A stretch of DNA of 64,000 nt from Bacteroidota bacterium (GCA_018266055.1 JAFDYT010000019.1:1-64000), one strand, 5' to 3'. Shown: positions 33,517 to 43,036, counted from the first letter of the stretch. The notes: a model not told the origin generated them from the sequence alone. Made by a program: numbers and translations.

Positions 33517-34320
33517 ATGAAGACTCTAGTCTTATTATCGATCACTACGTTGTCTATTTTTTCAGCCTTCGGACAAATACAAGTTGATATTAACCTGCAG
33601 GTAGATGACGATGTTGCCAAAACAAGTGAGATTAAGGTCACGATAAAAGACGCAGCAAATATTGTTTCAACGTTTAATGTCAAGCAAGTCCACCCTGGCA
33701 CACAAAATCAAACATCGGTGATAACCAAGCCGGGTGTTTACTCCATTGCCTTTGACTATTTGCAAAAGGATAAATGGAAAAGAACAGACTATGAATTTAC
33801 TGTTGATGGAAAAGAAAAGCGGGTGGAAATCTATTTGGATTTTGACCGTAACGACAGAGGTAGTGAATACTTAAAGGATCTGACCGTTTCAAAGATTTAC
33901 ACCTCGCGTAATTTATCAATTGTTCCAGTCTGGGGAATGAAAAGAGGAAAACAGCCTGTTTATAAAATACGTAGTCAATCTGACACTGTGTTTTACGGCC
34001 AAAGTATAACTAGTCATTTTTACGGAAGACTTCTTTATCGGATTGGTGACTCCACTCGTAAATCATTTGGCGGATCCTACTGCGAATCAACAGTTAGCGA
34101 AAAACCATTAACAAAAGGTGACTCCGTTTACTCATTCATTCCAACATACAACCCTAATAACGTATTTGTTGTCCGCTTACCTGGACATTATAAGTACGCT
34201 GTTATGATCGGAACGCAGAGGTATGATAGTGGTATATTGTCATCCCTGATCCGATCTGCAAAGACAAGAAAGAGAGTACTGATCAATTATGAATTAGAAA
34301 GTAGTTTCACTATTGAATAA
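33517..34320 (+). CDS. Exported protein of unknown function
   Basis: 267 residues with a signal peptide (MKTLVLLSITTLSIFSAFG). The N-terminal ~100 residues look like a beta-sandwich (VDINLQVDDDVAKTSEIKVT ... GVYSIAFDYLQKDKWKRTDY). The rest is beta-rich with repeated aromatic-Gly positions (YKIRSQSDTVFYGQSITSHF). No motif or family recognised. AT-rich like the surrounding accessory genes. A palindrome with a TTC loop at 34330 may terminate its transcript. Confidence 0.65.
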   Translation: MKTLVLLSITTLSIFSAFGQIQVDINLQVDDDVAKTSEIKVTIKDAANIVSTFNVKQVHPGTQNQTSVITKPGVYSIAFDYLQKDKWKRTDYEFTVDGKEKRVEIYLDFDRNDRGSEYLKDLTVSKIYTSRNLSIVPVWGMKRGKQPVYKIRSQSDTVFYGQSITSHFYGRLLYRIGDSTRKSFGGSYCESTVSEKPLTKGDSVYSFIPTYNPNNVFVVRLPGHYKYAVMIGTQRYDSGILSSLIRSAKTRKRVLINYELESSFTIE

Positions 34321-34329
34321 GTTGCTATT

Positions 34330-34346
34330 CGACCCTTTCAGGGTCG
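34330..34346 (+). terminator. TTC-loop hairpin, possible terminator
   Basis: CGACCCT-TTC-AGGGTCG is a 7-bp perfect stem with a 3-nt loop, followed by CTTTCTT, 10 bp after the stop at 34320. It belongs to the same small-hairpin family as the six in the 160-bp tandem repeat at 35222; the bases after it (TCTTCAATCAAGGAATTTCT) also match the start of that repeat. Confidence 0.5.
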
Positions 34347-34381
34347 CTTTCTTCAATCAAGGAATTTCTATAAACTTCGTT

Positions 34382-34441
34382 ATTGTTGGTCTCCCGACCA
34401 ACAATCTTACCTTGGTTATTGTTGGTCTCCCGACCGACAAT
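34382..34441. repeat. REP palindrome pair upstream of RAYT
   Basis: Two 24-bp imperfect palindromes, ATTGTTGGTC-TCCC-GACCAACAAT (34382-34405) and a copy with one change (34418-34441), in direct orientation and 36 bp apart. Copies downstream of the transposase gene (35023, 35192) are in inverted orientation. Confidence 0.9.
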
Positions 34442-34487
34442 CTTACTCTAAAGTATTTTGTTTCTGATTTCTGCATTATTTTCGATT

Positions 34488-35015
34488 ATGAAATTGGAGC
34501 ATCATCATGTTCAATTTTTTACGGCTGTGTGTTACGATTGGATTTGTCTGCTAGAGACAGACGAGTCTAAAGAAATAATTATCGAAGCACTTCAGTATCA
34601 GGTGAGGGCTGGTCATGTTAAGGTCGCGGCGTTTGTGATCATGCCAAATCATCTTCATCTCATTTGGCGGATTCAGAATACATACAATCTTGAAGACGTG
34701 CAACGTGATTTTTTAAAGTTTACGGCAAAGAGATTATTGAAGGTTATTCGTGACAAAAAGGGCGAGCAAGAATTAGAGCAGCTTTTTGTTGGGCTAAAGG
34801 ACAGGAGATTTCAAGTATGGAAACGCAACTCGCTAAGCGTTGATTTGATTCACGACTGGTTCTTCAGGCAAAAGTTTGATTACCTTCACAATAATCCTTG
34901 TCAGCCGCATTGGCAGTTGGCGTCTCTCCCTGAAGATTATAAATATAGTTCAGCGTGCTTTTATGAAACCGGGGTGAATGAATTTGGGTTTCTTACTCAT
35001 TATGATGAGATTTAG
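34488..35015 (+). CDS. REP-associated tyrosine transposase (RAYT, Y1/HUH family)
   Basis: 175 residues from the ATG at 34488, giving the usual family opening (HHHVQFFTAVCYDWICLLE). The HUH metal-binding motif is His55-Leu-His57 in VIMPNHLHLIW. Tyr132 in FDYLHNNP is the candidate nucleophile, and YKYSSA follows as in relatives. RAYTs nick and move REP palindromes; intact REPs flank the gene on both sides in opposite orientation, so the whole forms a REP-RAYT locus. The last 29 bp of the gene and the following REP are duplicated downstream. Confidence 0.93.
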   Translation: MKLEHHHVQFFTAVCYDWICLLETDESKEIIIEALQYQVRAGHVKVAAFVIMPNHLHLIWRIQNTYNLEDVQRDFLKFTAKRLLKVIRDKKGEQELEQLFVGLKDRRFQVWKRNSLSVDLIHDWFFRQKFDYLHNNPCQPHWQLASLPEDYKYSSACFYETGVNEFGFLTHYDEI

Positions 35016-35221
35016 TTTTGAGATTGTTGGTCGGGAGACCAACAATAACCAAATGGTGTTAGATTTTGAAACCGGAACAATTATCATCGAACCAGTTGAT
35101 AGAATATATAAAATATTCATGTTGAGACTACTCGGCATCACCAACAATAGCCAATGGTTTCTTACTCATTATGATGAGATTTAGTTTTGAGATTGTTGGT
35201 CGGGAGACCAACAATAACCAA
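34987..35221. repeat. 66-bp perfect direct repeats with inverted REP copies
   Basis: Bases 34987-35052 and 35156-35221 are identical over 66 bp. Each holds the 3' end of the RAYT gene with its stop codon and one REP (ATTGTTGGTC-GGGA-GACCAACAAT at 35023-35046 and 35192-35215). The second copy has no coding sequence in front, so it is a duplicated scar. Offset 169 bp. Confidence 0.95.
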
Positions 35222-35541
35222 TCTTCGATCAAGGAATTTCTATAAACATATGATCCCTTCGGGATCGCAGCTGCATAGAGGATTGAATTGCAGTTACTAC
35301 CGATGCCGAAGGCATCGCATGTGTATAGCAAAAGACTTTACTTGACGACGCGACCCCGAAGGGGTCGAATGTAACGTGTTGTCTTCGATCAAGGAATTTC
35401 TATAAACATATGATCCCTTCGGGATCGCAGCTGCATAGAGGATTGAATTGCAGTTACTACCGATGCCGAAGGCATCGCATGTGTATAGCAAAAGACTTTA
35501 CTTGACGACACGACCCCGAAGGGGTCGAATGTGACGTGTGC
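35222..35541. repeat. 160-bp tandem duplication with evenly spaced triloop hairpins
   Basis: Two near-identical 160-bp copies (35222-35381 and 35382-35541). Each holds three 6-bp-stem hairpins with TTC or GAA loops: GATCCC-TTC-GGGATC, GATGCC-GAA-GGCATC and GACCCC-GAA-GGGGTC, starting at 35252, 35302 and 35352, exactly 50 bp apart (and +160 in copy 2). The copies begin right where the second REP repeat ends. With the REP region this makes 643 bp without a gene before 35659. Confidence 0.95.
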
Positions 35542-35658
35542 TTCTGGTCTTTATGACGTAGCCACACTCTGCCAACTCACTTTACGCTTCATCCGCCATT
35601 AACTCCATTCACCCAATTTGATAATCTGTAATCTTCGCAAAATGTATTATTTTTCGAG

Positions 35659-36804
35659 ATGAAATTTCGTCTCGCTCTCGCCGTTGTCTTTGCGTGTGGT
35701 TCTTTCTCGGGTTGGTCGGCACCGTTCTTTCCACCTTCCGATACCAGCATCTCAAGCCTAAAGTTTTTAGGCGAATACGACATTCCCTTCAACTACAATT
35801 TTAAATCGACGACGGTAGGCGGACTCTCCGGCATCGACTACGACCGCAAGACCGACACCTATTATATGATCTGCGATGACCGCTCGGCCATCAATCCGGT
35901 ACGGTATTATACAGCCAAGATAAAGATTACACCCACGGGCATTGATACGGTTGAGTTTCTCGATGTGCATTCGTTGTTGCAACCCAACGGCAAACCCTTT
36001 CCGTCGGCCAAGGAAGATCCTGCGCTGGTGCCTGATCCGGAAGCCATTCGTTACAATCCAAAGACCAAGCAAATTGTGTGGACCAGCGAAGGCGAACGCA
36101 ATGTAAAAGCAACGCCTGTCGTGCTGGTCGATCCGTCGATCAACCTTGCTAATCCTGACGGCAGCTATGCAGGGAAGTTTGACATCCCTGAAAACCTGAA
36201 GATGAAGTCCACCGACAATGGTCCGCGTCAAAATGGAGTGCTGGAAGGAATTACCTACACCGACGACTACAAGACGCTGTTTGTGTCGCTGGAAGAACCG
36301 CGCTATGAAGACGGTCCGCGTGCCGATGTGGTGAAGACTGATTCGTGGATACGGATTTACCGCTACGATGCGGCAACGAAAAAGAACACTGGTCAATATG
36401 CGTATGCGCTTGAGCCAGTCGCCAAAAAGCCTAAGCCGGAAACTGCTTTCAAAGTGAATGGTGTTTCAGAGATCTTCGCGCTCAGCGCCAACAAGCTGCT
36501 GGTGATGGAGCGTTCGTTTTCTACCGGCCACCTGGCGTGCGTGATCAAAGTATTTGTGGCCGACTTGAAACATGCAGGCAACGTAGCCGACGTGAATTCG
36601 TTGACTGAAAACCCACCGACGGCACCGGCTTCCAAAAAGTTATTGCTTAACATGGACGACATGACGCAGTACATCGACAACATTGAAGGCATCACCTACG
36701 GGCCGGATCTTCCCAACGGCCACAAGACATTGCTGTTCATTGGCGATAACAACTTCAACTTTCTGGAGAAGGCACAAGTGCTGCTCTTTGAAGTGATTCC
36801 CTGA
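35659..36804 (+). CDS. Phytase-like esterase family protein, exported
   Basis: 381 residues with a signal peptide (MKFRLALAVVFACGSFSGWSA). The body follows the esterase-like phytase pattern: GGLSGIDYDRKTDTYYMICD, VPDPEAIRYNPKTKQIVWTS, LEGITYTDDYKTLFVSLEE, VNGVSEIFALSANKLLVMER and NIEGITYGPDLPNGHKTLLF with IGDNNFN near the end. These six or so beta blades suggest a propeller. Family members are linked to phosphate-ester or other ester hydrolysis, but activity is rarely shown. Single gene, first after the accessory stretch; GC content returns to the core level here. Confidence 0.85.
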   Translation: MKFRLALAVVFACGSFSGWSAPFFPPSDTSISSLKFLGEYDIPFNYNFKSTTVGGLSGIDYDRKTDTYYMICDDRSAINPVRYYTAKIKITPTGIDTVEFLDVHSLLQPNGKPFPSAKEDPALVPDPEAIRYNPKTKQIVWTSEGERNVKATPVVLVDPSINLANPDGSYAGKFDIPENLKMKSTDNGPRQNGVLEGITYTDDYKTLFVSLEEPRYEDGPRADVVKTDSWIRIYRYDAATKKNTGQYAYALEPVAKKPKPETAFKVNGVSEIFALSANKLLVMERSFSTGHLACVIKVFVADLKHAGNVADVNSLTENPPTAPASKKLLLNMDDMTQYIDNIEGITYGPDLPNGHKTLLFIGDNNFNFLEKAQVLLFEVIP

Positions 36805-36941
36805 CCTTTCCGTCTTTTATTCTTGCGCTCACATGATCAGGGTATATCCTTGCGCATGTTTTTTTATGAGGTTTGTCATAGTGCATGGGTTAGAAATACT
36901 CTAACTCGTGTGGTGTAAGACACGATTTATCTCTAAAGGTT

Positions 36942-38399
36942 ATGACCGCAAAGGAAACAGGCTCTCTCAGGAAAGAACTACTGGCGATTGACGAACTGAT
37001 GACAGGAGCCGAAAAGCAATTTTCGAAACAGATCAGGAAAGTCCACCCCAATAATTATAAAAGCGCGTTGAACTTGCTTCACTATCTGGTGTTGCGCAGT
37101 CAGGACATCCGCGCGCTGCAAGACCGTCTGCATGCTGTAGGGCTTTCGTCGCTCACCAGCGCGGAGAGTCACGTGCGCGGACAGCTTCAGTCGGTGCTGC
37201 ACTTTCTTGGCGTAAAGCAGAAGTCGCCTTCGCACATCATGAACTACGAGCAGGGCAAAGAATCGCATAATAAAAATGTGCTTTCGCTCATGGGCGAAAA
37301 ACAAAACGAGTCGATTCCATTTATCATGGCCACGTTCGACAAGAAGTACGCCGACGATTACGCTACGGTAAAGAGCATGCTGCAATCGGGCATGAACGTA
37401 GCGCGTATCAACTGCGCCCACGACGACGAGAGCACGTGGTTTCGCATGATTCAGAATATCAAACGCGCGTCGAAGATCACCGGCCTGTCGTGCAAGATTT
37501 ACATGGACCTTGCTGGTCCGAAGATTCGCACGAGCCTGATCGACGAGAAGAAAGTAAAGATCAAAGAAGGGAAAACCATTTCGCTGGTGGATGAAGAACA
37601 CCTTACTGCCGACGACAAAGTGGTAGGCTGTACAATCAAAGGCATTGTGAGTCAGCTTAAAGAAGGCGAGCGCGTGCTGTTTGACGACGGCCTCATAGAG
37701 ACTCGTGTAGAGAATATTGAAGGCGACCGCGCGATACTTCAGGTGTTGCGCATCTCGTCTAAAAAGCCGTGCATCAAACACGGTAAGGGAATCAACTTCC
37801 CCGACTCCAAACTTCAGTTCTCGGCGCTTACCGAATACGACCGCGAATGCCTTCCGTTTGTGTTGAAGCACGCCGACATGGTGGGCTATTCGTTTGTGCG
37901 CAATGCCGACGACCTGATGGAATTGAAACACGCGATGGGCAAAGGAAAGAAACCTGCGCTGATTATTAAGATTGAAACACCCGAAGCAGTGCTGAATCTT
38001 CCGTCACTTTTGTTTTGCGGATTGGAAGACGAGCACGTAGGCGTGATGATTGCACGTGGCGACCTGGCCGTAGAAATTGGCTTCGAACGGATGAGCGAAA
38101 TTCAGGAAGAGATCTTATGGATTTGCGAAGCAGCTCATGTGCCCGTGATCTGGGCAACACAAGTATTGGAGACCTTGAACAAGTCGGGCGTGGCGACACG
38201 CTCTGAAGTGACCGACGCGGCGCACGCGGGACTATCGGATTGCGTGATGATCAACAAAGGCCATCATATCATCCGCGTGATTGAAACGCTGCGCGATATT
38301 TTGCTGCGCAGTGGCGGCCATCACGACAAGAAGCGATATACGTTCCGTCCGCTTACGCTGGCGACGCGTTTTCTTTCCTCTGATAATTCACTTCGGTAA
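36942..38399 (+). CDS. Atypical pyruvate kinase-like enzyme
   Basis: 485 residues. The first ~125 are a helical extension without a known domain. The catalytic A domain and B domain follow: MNVARINCAHD (151-161), DLAGPKIRT (189-197), a B domain with LKEGERVLFDDGLIE, the catalytic lysine in LIIKIETPEAV, VMIARGDLAVEIG, and ATQVLETLNKSGVATRSEV. The usual C-terminal allosteric domain is missing; the chain ends soon after the A domain. Leu and Lys replace Thr113 and Glu117 of muscle enzyme numbering, substitutions reported for K+-independent pyruvate kinases, and Ser77 is Ala. It may be a true pyruvate kinase or a paralogue with altered substrate. Confidence 0.8.
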   Translation: MTAKETGSLRKELLAIDELMTGAEKQFSKQIRKVHPNNYKSALNLLHYLVLRSQDIRALQDRLHAVGLSSLTSAESHVRGQLQSVLHFLGVKQKSPSHIMNYEQGKESHNKNVLSLMGEKQNESIPFIMATFDKKYADDYATVKSMLQSGMNVARINCAHDDESTWFRMIQNIKRASKITGLSCKIYMDLAGPKIRTSLIDEKKVKIKEGKTISLVDEEHLTADDKVVGCTIKGIVSQLKEGERVLFDDGLIETRVENIEGDRAILQVLRISSKKPCIKHGKGINFPDSKLQFSALTEYDRECLPFVLKHADMVGYSFVRNADDLMELKHAMGKGKKPALIIKIETPEAVLNLPSLLFCGLEDEHVGVMIARGDLAVEIGFERMSEIQEEILWICEAAHVPVIWATQVLETLNKSGVATRSEVTDAAHAGLSDCVMINKGHHIIRVIETLRDILLRSGGHHDKKRYTFRPLTLATRFLSSDNSLR

Positions 38400-38579
38400 C
38401 TTTCCATTCAAAATCCGCTCTGGAAAAGGAGAGGAGTACCATCCGGTTTGGCCTTTTGTTTAAACCAAAGTCACCTTCTTCGGTCTTAACTGATCAACGG
38501 CAGGCGAAAATTGAAAATTGGTCTCATTTCGCCGGTTTAAATTTCCCGTGTGCTATTCATTCTTTAGATTTGGAGGATT

Positions 38580-41500
38580 ATGAAGCGGATACTGATACTT
38601 AGTAGTGGGTTTATTCTGGCGCTGGTGGTGGCCATGAACCTTAGAGACAATGCGAACTACGGAAAGACCGAAGAAAGCGCCTCCGACGAGCGCGAAGAGC
38701 GTGAGCGCGAGGGGCGTGAAGGGATGGGAGAGAAGGAAAACGGGCCGCGTGAGTTTCTTAATTATCATTTAGGTATCCGCACACGGTCTGATCAGGACAA
38801 ACCTGGCTATCCGGCCAACCATCAGTGGCAGGAGTTGAAGAAAGCGCAGGCGCTGGCGGCGTTTCAGAAAAAGAATACTGCGACAGCCCGCACACAGAGT
38901 GTGGCCAACGGCGTGACTAGTTTTATAGAACGTGGACCGGGCAACGTGCCGGGCCGCACCCGCGGAATAATTGTCGATCCGGATGATGCTTCCAACAAAA
39001 CATGGTTCGTGGGGTCGGCCAGCGGTGGAATCTGGAAAACCATTGACGGCGGCACGAGCTGGAAATGGCTTACGCCGAATGTGCCCAACCTGGCGACGAC
39101 TACGTTGGCCATGGCCGCTTCAAATCACAATACCATTTTCGCCGGTACTGGCGAAGGTTTCGGACTAGTGGACGGCGTAATTGGCACAGGCATTTTCAAA
39201 AGCACTGATAAAGGAAATACCTGGAACTTCCTGAGCAACTCGCTCGTGATGGGAAGCGTGAACCGACTGGCAGTGGATCCAGCCAATGAAAACAATGTGT
39301 TAGCGGCTTCCAACAAAGGCATCTATCGCTCTACCGATGGCGGCACCACCTGGACATTAAGCTTTAGTGGTGTAGTGCAAGACCTGCGCCCTACGCCAGG
39401 AAATTTCTCCGTGCTCTATGCCACACAATATGGTGTTGGTGTACTAAAATCTACTGACAGCGGCGTGACTTGGAAACTCAGCAACACGGGCATGACGCCA
39501 ACGGGTCGGATTGAAATCGCGGTGTCGCCGGTGAATACCAGTCGCATCATCGCGTCGAGCCAGGGATCGCTATCGGGTGTAAATTCAGATCTATACTTGT
39601 CCACCGACGCAGGAGCTTCCTGGTCGTTGGTGACACTTACCCTCGGCACCAAGACTGTTGACTTTCTGGCCAGCACAGCAGGTAGTCAGGGATGGTATGA
39701 CAACACGGTTACGTTCAGTCCGTACGATCAAAACGTAGTGTACGTCGGTGGTATCGGTATCTTTCAGGTTACGCTTGGTGCGCCGGGTACAGGCTCTACC
39801 GGCACGTATTCGTTAGCAGAGAATGGAACGAGTTCGTTTTTAAACCTTGTCAACTTTGGCGCCACTGCCGACGGCGGTAAACTGGAGATCGGCGGCTCGG
39901 CTAGTTCAGATACAGTGAAAGTATTGTTTGGTCCCGGCATTTCGCAAAAGGCGCATCGGTTTTTGGTGCCCGTCGGTGCTACGTCGGGAGTGAAAGACAC
40001 CAGCTACGTGTATCAGGATTATGTGGACGTGCCTTTTCAGGTGTGGAACGTGACCAAGAAACAACAACTGATGGTTTCCTTTCGCGATCAGGATCGCAAT
40101 GGTGTTTTTGATTTGATTGCCGAGAATACGTCGAGCACCGTAGCCACGCAGCAGAGCAGGGAGTATGTGTTTATTAATAATGTGGCGTACAATCCACTAG
40201 CACCCAGCCCGTCCATCGCAGTGAAAGGCGGGCATGTGTTTAATGAAATGTATTTCTTCTGGCCCGACCTTGCCAGTGGCGGCACGTGGAATCCGTTGAG
40301 TCTTCCGTCGTCGAATTTATTGATCACCTACAAAGTCATTTATAAATATACCAGCACGGTGGCAACGGTGATCGATCCGTATGGCGACTATGATGCCAAG
40401 AACAGCAGCGTGCATCCTGATCAACACAATATTTATCCAATTCCGGTAAACACCTCGTCGAAGACGTATCAGCTTCTCATCGCCAACGACGGTGGCTTAT
40501 TCCTTTCTTCTACATCAACTTCGCCGGGCACTACGGCAGGTGAGTGGACGAAGGTTGGTAATGGTTACAACACGAGTCAGTTTTATGGAGCCGACAAGAA
40601 ACCAGGAGCACAGGAATACCTTGGCGGGATGCAAGACAACTCTACGTACTTCACGCCGTCGGGAACAGTATCATCGGCGGCTACCTTTTTCTCTACGCAT
40701 CCGCAGCTAGCTGGCGATGGATTTGAAGTGTTGTGGAATACCAACGATCCGAAGAAGATGATCGGCGGCGCAGAGTACAATTACTTCTCGCGCTCCCTCG
40801 ACGGTGGTGTTTCGTGGACGTCGGCATTTTCCGGACTTACCCTTTCAGGCTCTTCGCCTGACGCTTCTAAGTTTCCTTTTATCTCCAAGCTGGCTTGTTC
40901 CAAACAAGCTCCGGATATTCTCTATACAGTCGGCTCAGAAGGCGTGTGGAAGTCGACCAACTTTGGCGCAGCCTGGACGCTCACACCCATCACTTCGGGA
41001 TGGGGCTCGTCGTCGTTCGCCGATGTGGAAGTGTCGCGCGCCAATGCCAACATTGTGTGGGCAGGCAGCGGTATGTATTCGGGCAGCAACCTCTTTGTGT
41101 CCACCAATGCAGGAAAGACCTTTACGGCGGTACCAAATCCTACCGGTGTTAAGCTTGGAAACATCACGCGCATTGCTACACATCCTACTGAAGAGAAAAC
41201 AGCGTATGCAGTTTTCTCTTTTGCGCAGACTGCAAAGATCCTGATGACCAAAGACCTCGGCCAAACCTGGACAGACATTAGCGGCTTTGGTTCTGGCACA
41301 TCAAGTACTACAGGATTCCCCGACGTGGCAGTGTATTCGCTGTACGTGCGTCCCGACAACCCCAAGATTATCTGGGCAGGAACCGAAATCGGTATTGTAG
41401 AGTCGATCGATGCGGGTGCGACGTGGGCGCTGCTGACGGATTTCCCCAGTGTAGCCGTATGGGATATGAAAGGACAAGACAATGAAATTGTACTGGCCAC

Positions 41501-42623
41501 GCACGGTCGTGGAATATGGACGGCAGAGGTAGCAACCGATCAAAACGCTAACTTCCCCGTGCCGTCTATAGTAGCTACAGGCACTTCACCTCAATCGAAA
41601 TTTGTAGTGCAGGTCAATGTTCCCTACAAATACGATTCCGTTCAGGTGGTCATCAATACGCAGAAGCTGAAGTTTGTTCCACCGTCTGCAGGAGTATTTA
41701 ACTTGCAGATCTCGAATGTCAATCCAGGAACGGTCGTGTTACAACTAATCGCCTACAAAGGTTCTGCACCAATCTATTCTCAGTCGCTCACCACTCCGCA
41801 ACTGACACTAGCTGCGACACGGCAGCAGTACTTCGACTATTTTATAAGTACATCTAACTTCTATACCAACGGCCTTTCATTACAGTCGATGGGTCCTTCG
41901 AATACGAGTCTTCAAAGTGCACACAACTATGCTACCAATCAGGATGCATCAGCGACCTTGCTCGTGCCGATTGTAGTTTCTTCAGGAAGCAACACCTCGA
42001 TTTCCTATCAGGACATCGCGATTGTGAAACCAGGAACGGCGGGTTCGGTATTTGGTCAGGCTGCCTTCAATGATTATGTAGTGGTGGAAGGTACTAAGGA
42101 CGGATTAACATGGACGCCCATTGCGGATGGTTACAATGCATCGGGCAACACAGGATGGTTGTCAACCTACAACGCCGCGCAAAGTGGAAGCCTTGCTCAG
42201 ACGGTGTCGCAGACATTCGATCTGAAAAAGAACTTCAATGCGGGCGATACCCTGCTCATTCGGTTCAGGCTTCATGCCAATGTAGAAACACTTTCCGCCT
42301 GGGGCTGGTCAGTCGATAATTTGTACATTCAGCAAACACCCACTGGCGTTGAGCCAGTCACGGTTCATACAGTTTCTGTGTACCCCAATCCAACCGATGG
42401 AAAGTTCTTTGTGAATTATACCCTTGACGGGAAATCGTCGGTAAGTCTGTCCCTGATCGACCCAAAGGGAAGATCATTGATGGTGCGCGACCTTGGCGTG
42501 AGAGAGTCAGGCGAACATCAGGAGGAAGTTGATGCGGAATCGACTGAGAACGGCGTGTATTTCGTACGGATCAAGAGCACTGAATTTGATAAAGTAGTCA
42601 AGCTGCTGATCGACAAAAAGTAG
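38580..42623 (+). CDS. Large secreted sortilin/BNR-repeat protein with T9SS C-terminal sorting domain
   Basis: 1347 residues. A hydrophobic signal (~3-20) is followed by a charged Glu/Arg-rich segment (~35-60). VPS10/sialidase-type BNR repeats then recur, with signatures such as STDGGTTWTLSFS, STDSGVTWKLSNT, STDAGASWSLVT and SIDAGATWALLTD, grouped in two halves (~115-330 and ~600-960), i.e. two propeller-like units. The last ~80 residues are a type A T9SS sorting domain (VSVYPNPTDGKFFVNY ... GVYFVRI with a basic end). The protein is therefore exported and surface-attached or released. Ligand or substrate unknown. A GGAGG box stands 4 bp before the ATG. Confidence 0.9.
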   Translation: MKRILILSSGFILALVVAMNLRDNANYGKTEESASDEREEREREGREGMGEKENGPREFLNYHLGIRTRSDQDKPGYPANHQWQELKKAQALAAFQKKNTATARTQSVANGVTSFIERGPGNVPGRTRGIIVDPDDASNKTWFVGSASGGIWKTIDGGTSWKWLTPNVPNLATTTLAMAASNHNTIFAGTGEGFGLVDGVIGTGIFKSTDKGNTWNFLSNSLVMGSVNRLAVDPANENNVLAASNKGIYRSTDGGTTWTLSFSGVVQDLRPTPGNFSVLYATQYGVGVLKSTDSGVTWKLSNTGMTPTGRIEIAVSPVNTSRIIASSQGSLSGVNSDLYLSTDAGASWSLVTLTLGTKTVDFLASTAGSQGWYDNTVTFSPYDQNVVYVGGIGIFQVTLGAPGTGSTGTYSLAENGTSSFLNLVNFGATADGGKLEIGGSASSDTVKVLFGPGISQKAHRFLVPVGATSGVKDTSYVYQDYVDVPFQVWNVTKKQQLMVSFRDQDRNGVFDLIAENTSSTVATQQSREYVFINNVAYNPLAPSPSIAVKGGHVFNEMYFFWPDLASGGTWNPLSLPSSNLLITYKVIYKYTSTVATVIDPYGDYDAKNSSVHPDQHNIYPIPVNTSSKTYQLLIANDGGLFLSSTSTSPGTTAGEWTKVGNGYNTSQFYGADKKPGAQEYLGGMQDNSTYFTPSGTVSSAATFFSTHPQLAGDGFEVLWNTNDPKKMIGGAEYNYFSRSLDGGVSWTSAFSGLTLSGSSPDASKFPFISKLACSKQAPDILYTVGSEGVWKSTNFGAAWTLTPITSGWGSSSFADVEVSRANANIVWAGSGMYSGSNLFVSTNAGKTFTAVPNPTGVKLGNITRIATHPTEEKTAYAVFSFAQTAKILMTKDLGQTWTDISGFGSGTSSTTGFPDVAVYSLYVRPDNPKIIWAGTEIGIVESIDAGATWALLTDFPSVAVWDMKGQDNEIVLATHGRGIWTAEVATDQNANFPVPSIVATGTSPQSKFVVQVNVPYKYDSVQVVINTQKLKFVPPSAGVFNLQISNVNPGTVVLQLIAYKGSAPIYSQSLTTPQLTLAATRQQYFDYFISTSNFYTNGLSLQSMGPSNTSLQSAHNYATNQDASATLLVPIVVSSGSNTSISYQDIAIVKPGTAGSVFGQAAFNDYVVVEGTKDGLTWTPIADGYNASGNTGWLSTYNAAQSGSLAQTVSQTFDLKKNFNAGDTLLIRFRLHANVETLSAWGWSVDNLYIQQTPTGVEPVTVHTVSVYPNPTDGKFFVNYTLDGKSSVSLSLIDPKGRSLMVRDLGVRESGEHQEEVDAESTENGVYFVRIKSTEFDKVVKLLIDKK

Positions 42624-42630
42624 CTGGTAA

Positions 42631-42990
42631 TTAGTCTTTTATACCCTGTAAGTTCTTCGTCACTTTGATAGGGAAACCGGTGAGAAGGCCCATGGTTTTG
42701 GCAGCGCCGAGGATGAAGACGTTGTCGCTGATAATCCAGGTAGTATTCACCAGATTTTTATGTCGCTGCATGGCAGCTTGCCACAACTTTCGGGCAGAGG
42801 TATCGAAGCCTTTCATATTCTGACAATTGTAAACCAATGACACTTTTGCATGGTTGTTAGCCTTTTTCATTTGCTCATCCCACCGATGAAGCGCATCCGT
42901 GGCTACGGCCACGTCTAAGAAGCCGGTAAAATCGAACTGCAGGTATTCTTTGCTATTGATTGTCACCGTAGTGATTTCTACTGAATTCAT
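42631..42990 (-). CDS. STAS/SpoIIAA-like small protein
   Basis: 119 residues. The order beta-strand, helix, strand, helix (YLQFDFTGFLDVAVATDALH, VSLVYNCQNMKGFDTSARKL, TTWIISDNVFILGAAKTMGL) fits the SpoIIAA-like / STAS fold, which often acts as a phosphorylation-controlled binding partner or a lipid-binding domain. Divergently oriented to the Crp/Fnr gene with a 99-bp shared promoter region, so it could be regulated by that protein. Function unknown. Confidence 0.7.
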   Translation of the reverse strand: MNSVEITTVTINSKEYLQFDFTGFLDVAVATDALHRWDEQMKKANNHAKVSLVYNCQNMKGFDTSARKLWQAAMQRHKNLVNTTWIISDNVFILGAAKTMGLLTGFPIKVTKNLQGIKD

Positions 42991-43036
42991 GCTAGATTAA
43001 TTTTCTATTTAAGTTAAAAAAAATATTTAGAACTAA

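Noticed and set aside
34458-34487. Earlier TTG start for the RAYT gene
   Set aside because: The ATG at 34488 gives the usual family N-terminus; the extra residues are unlike relatives.
35297-35491. Minus-strand ORFs in the 160-bp tandem repeat
   Set aside because: The identical short ORFs come from the duplicated non-coding hairpin sequence; no start signal or family match.
36978-37931. 317-codon minus-strand ORF
   Set aside because: Antisense to the pyruvate kinase-like gene; His/Arg/Val-rich shadow composition.
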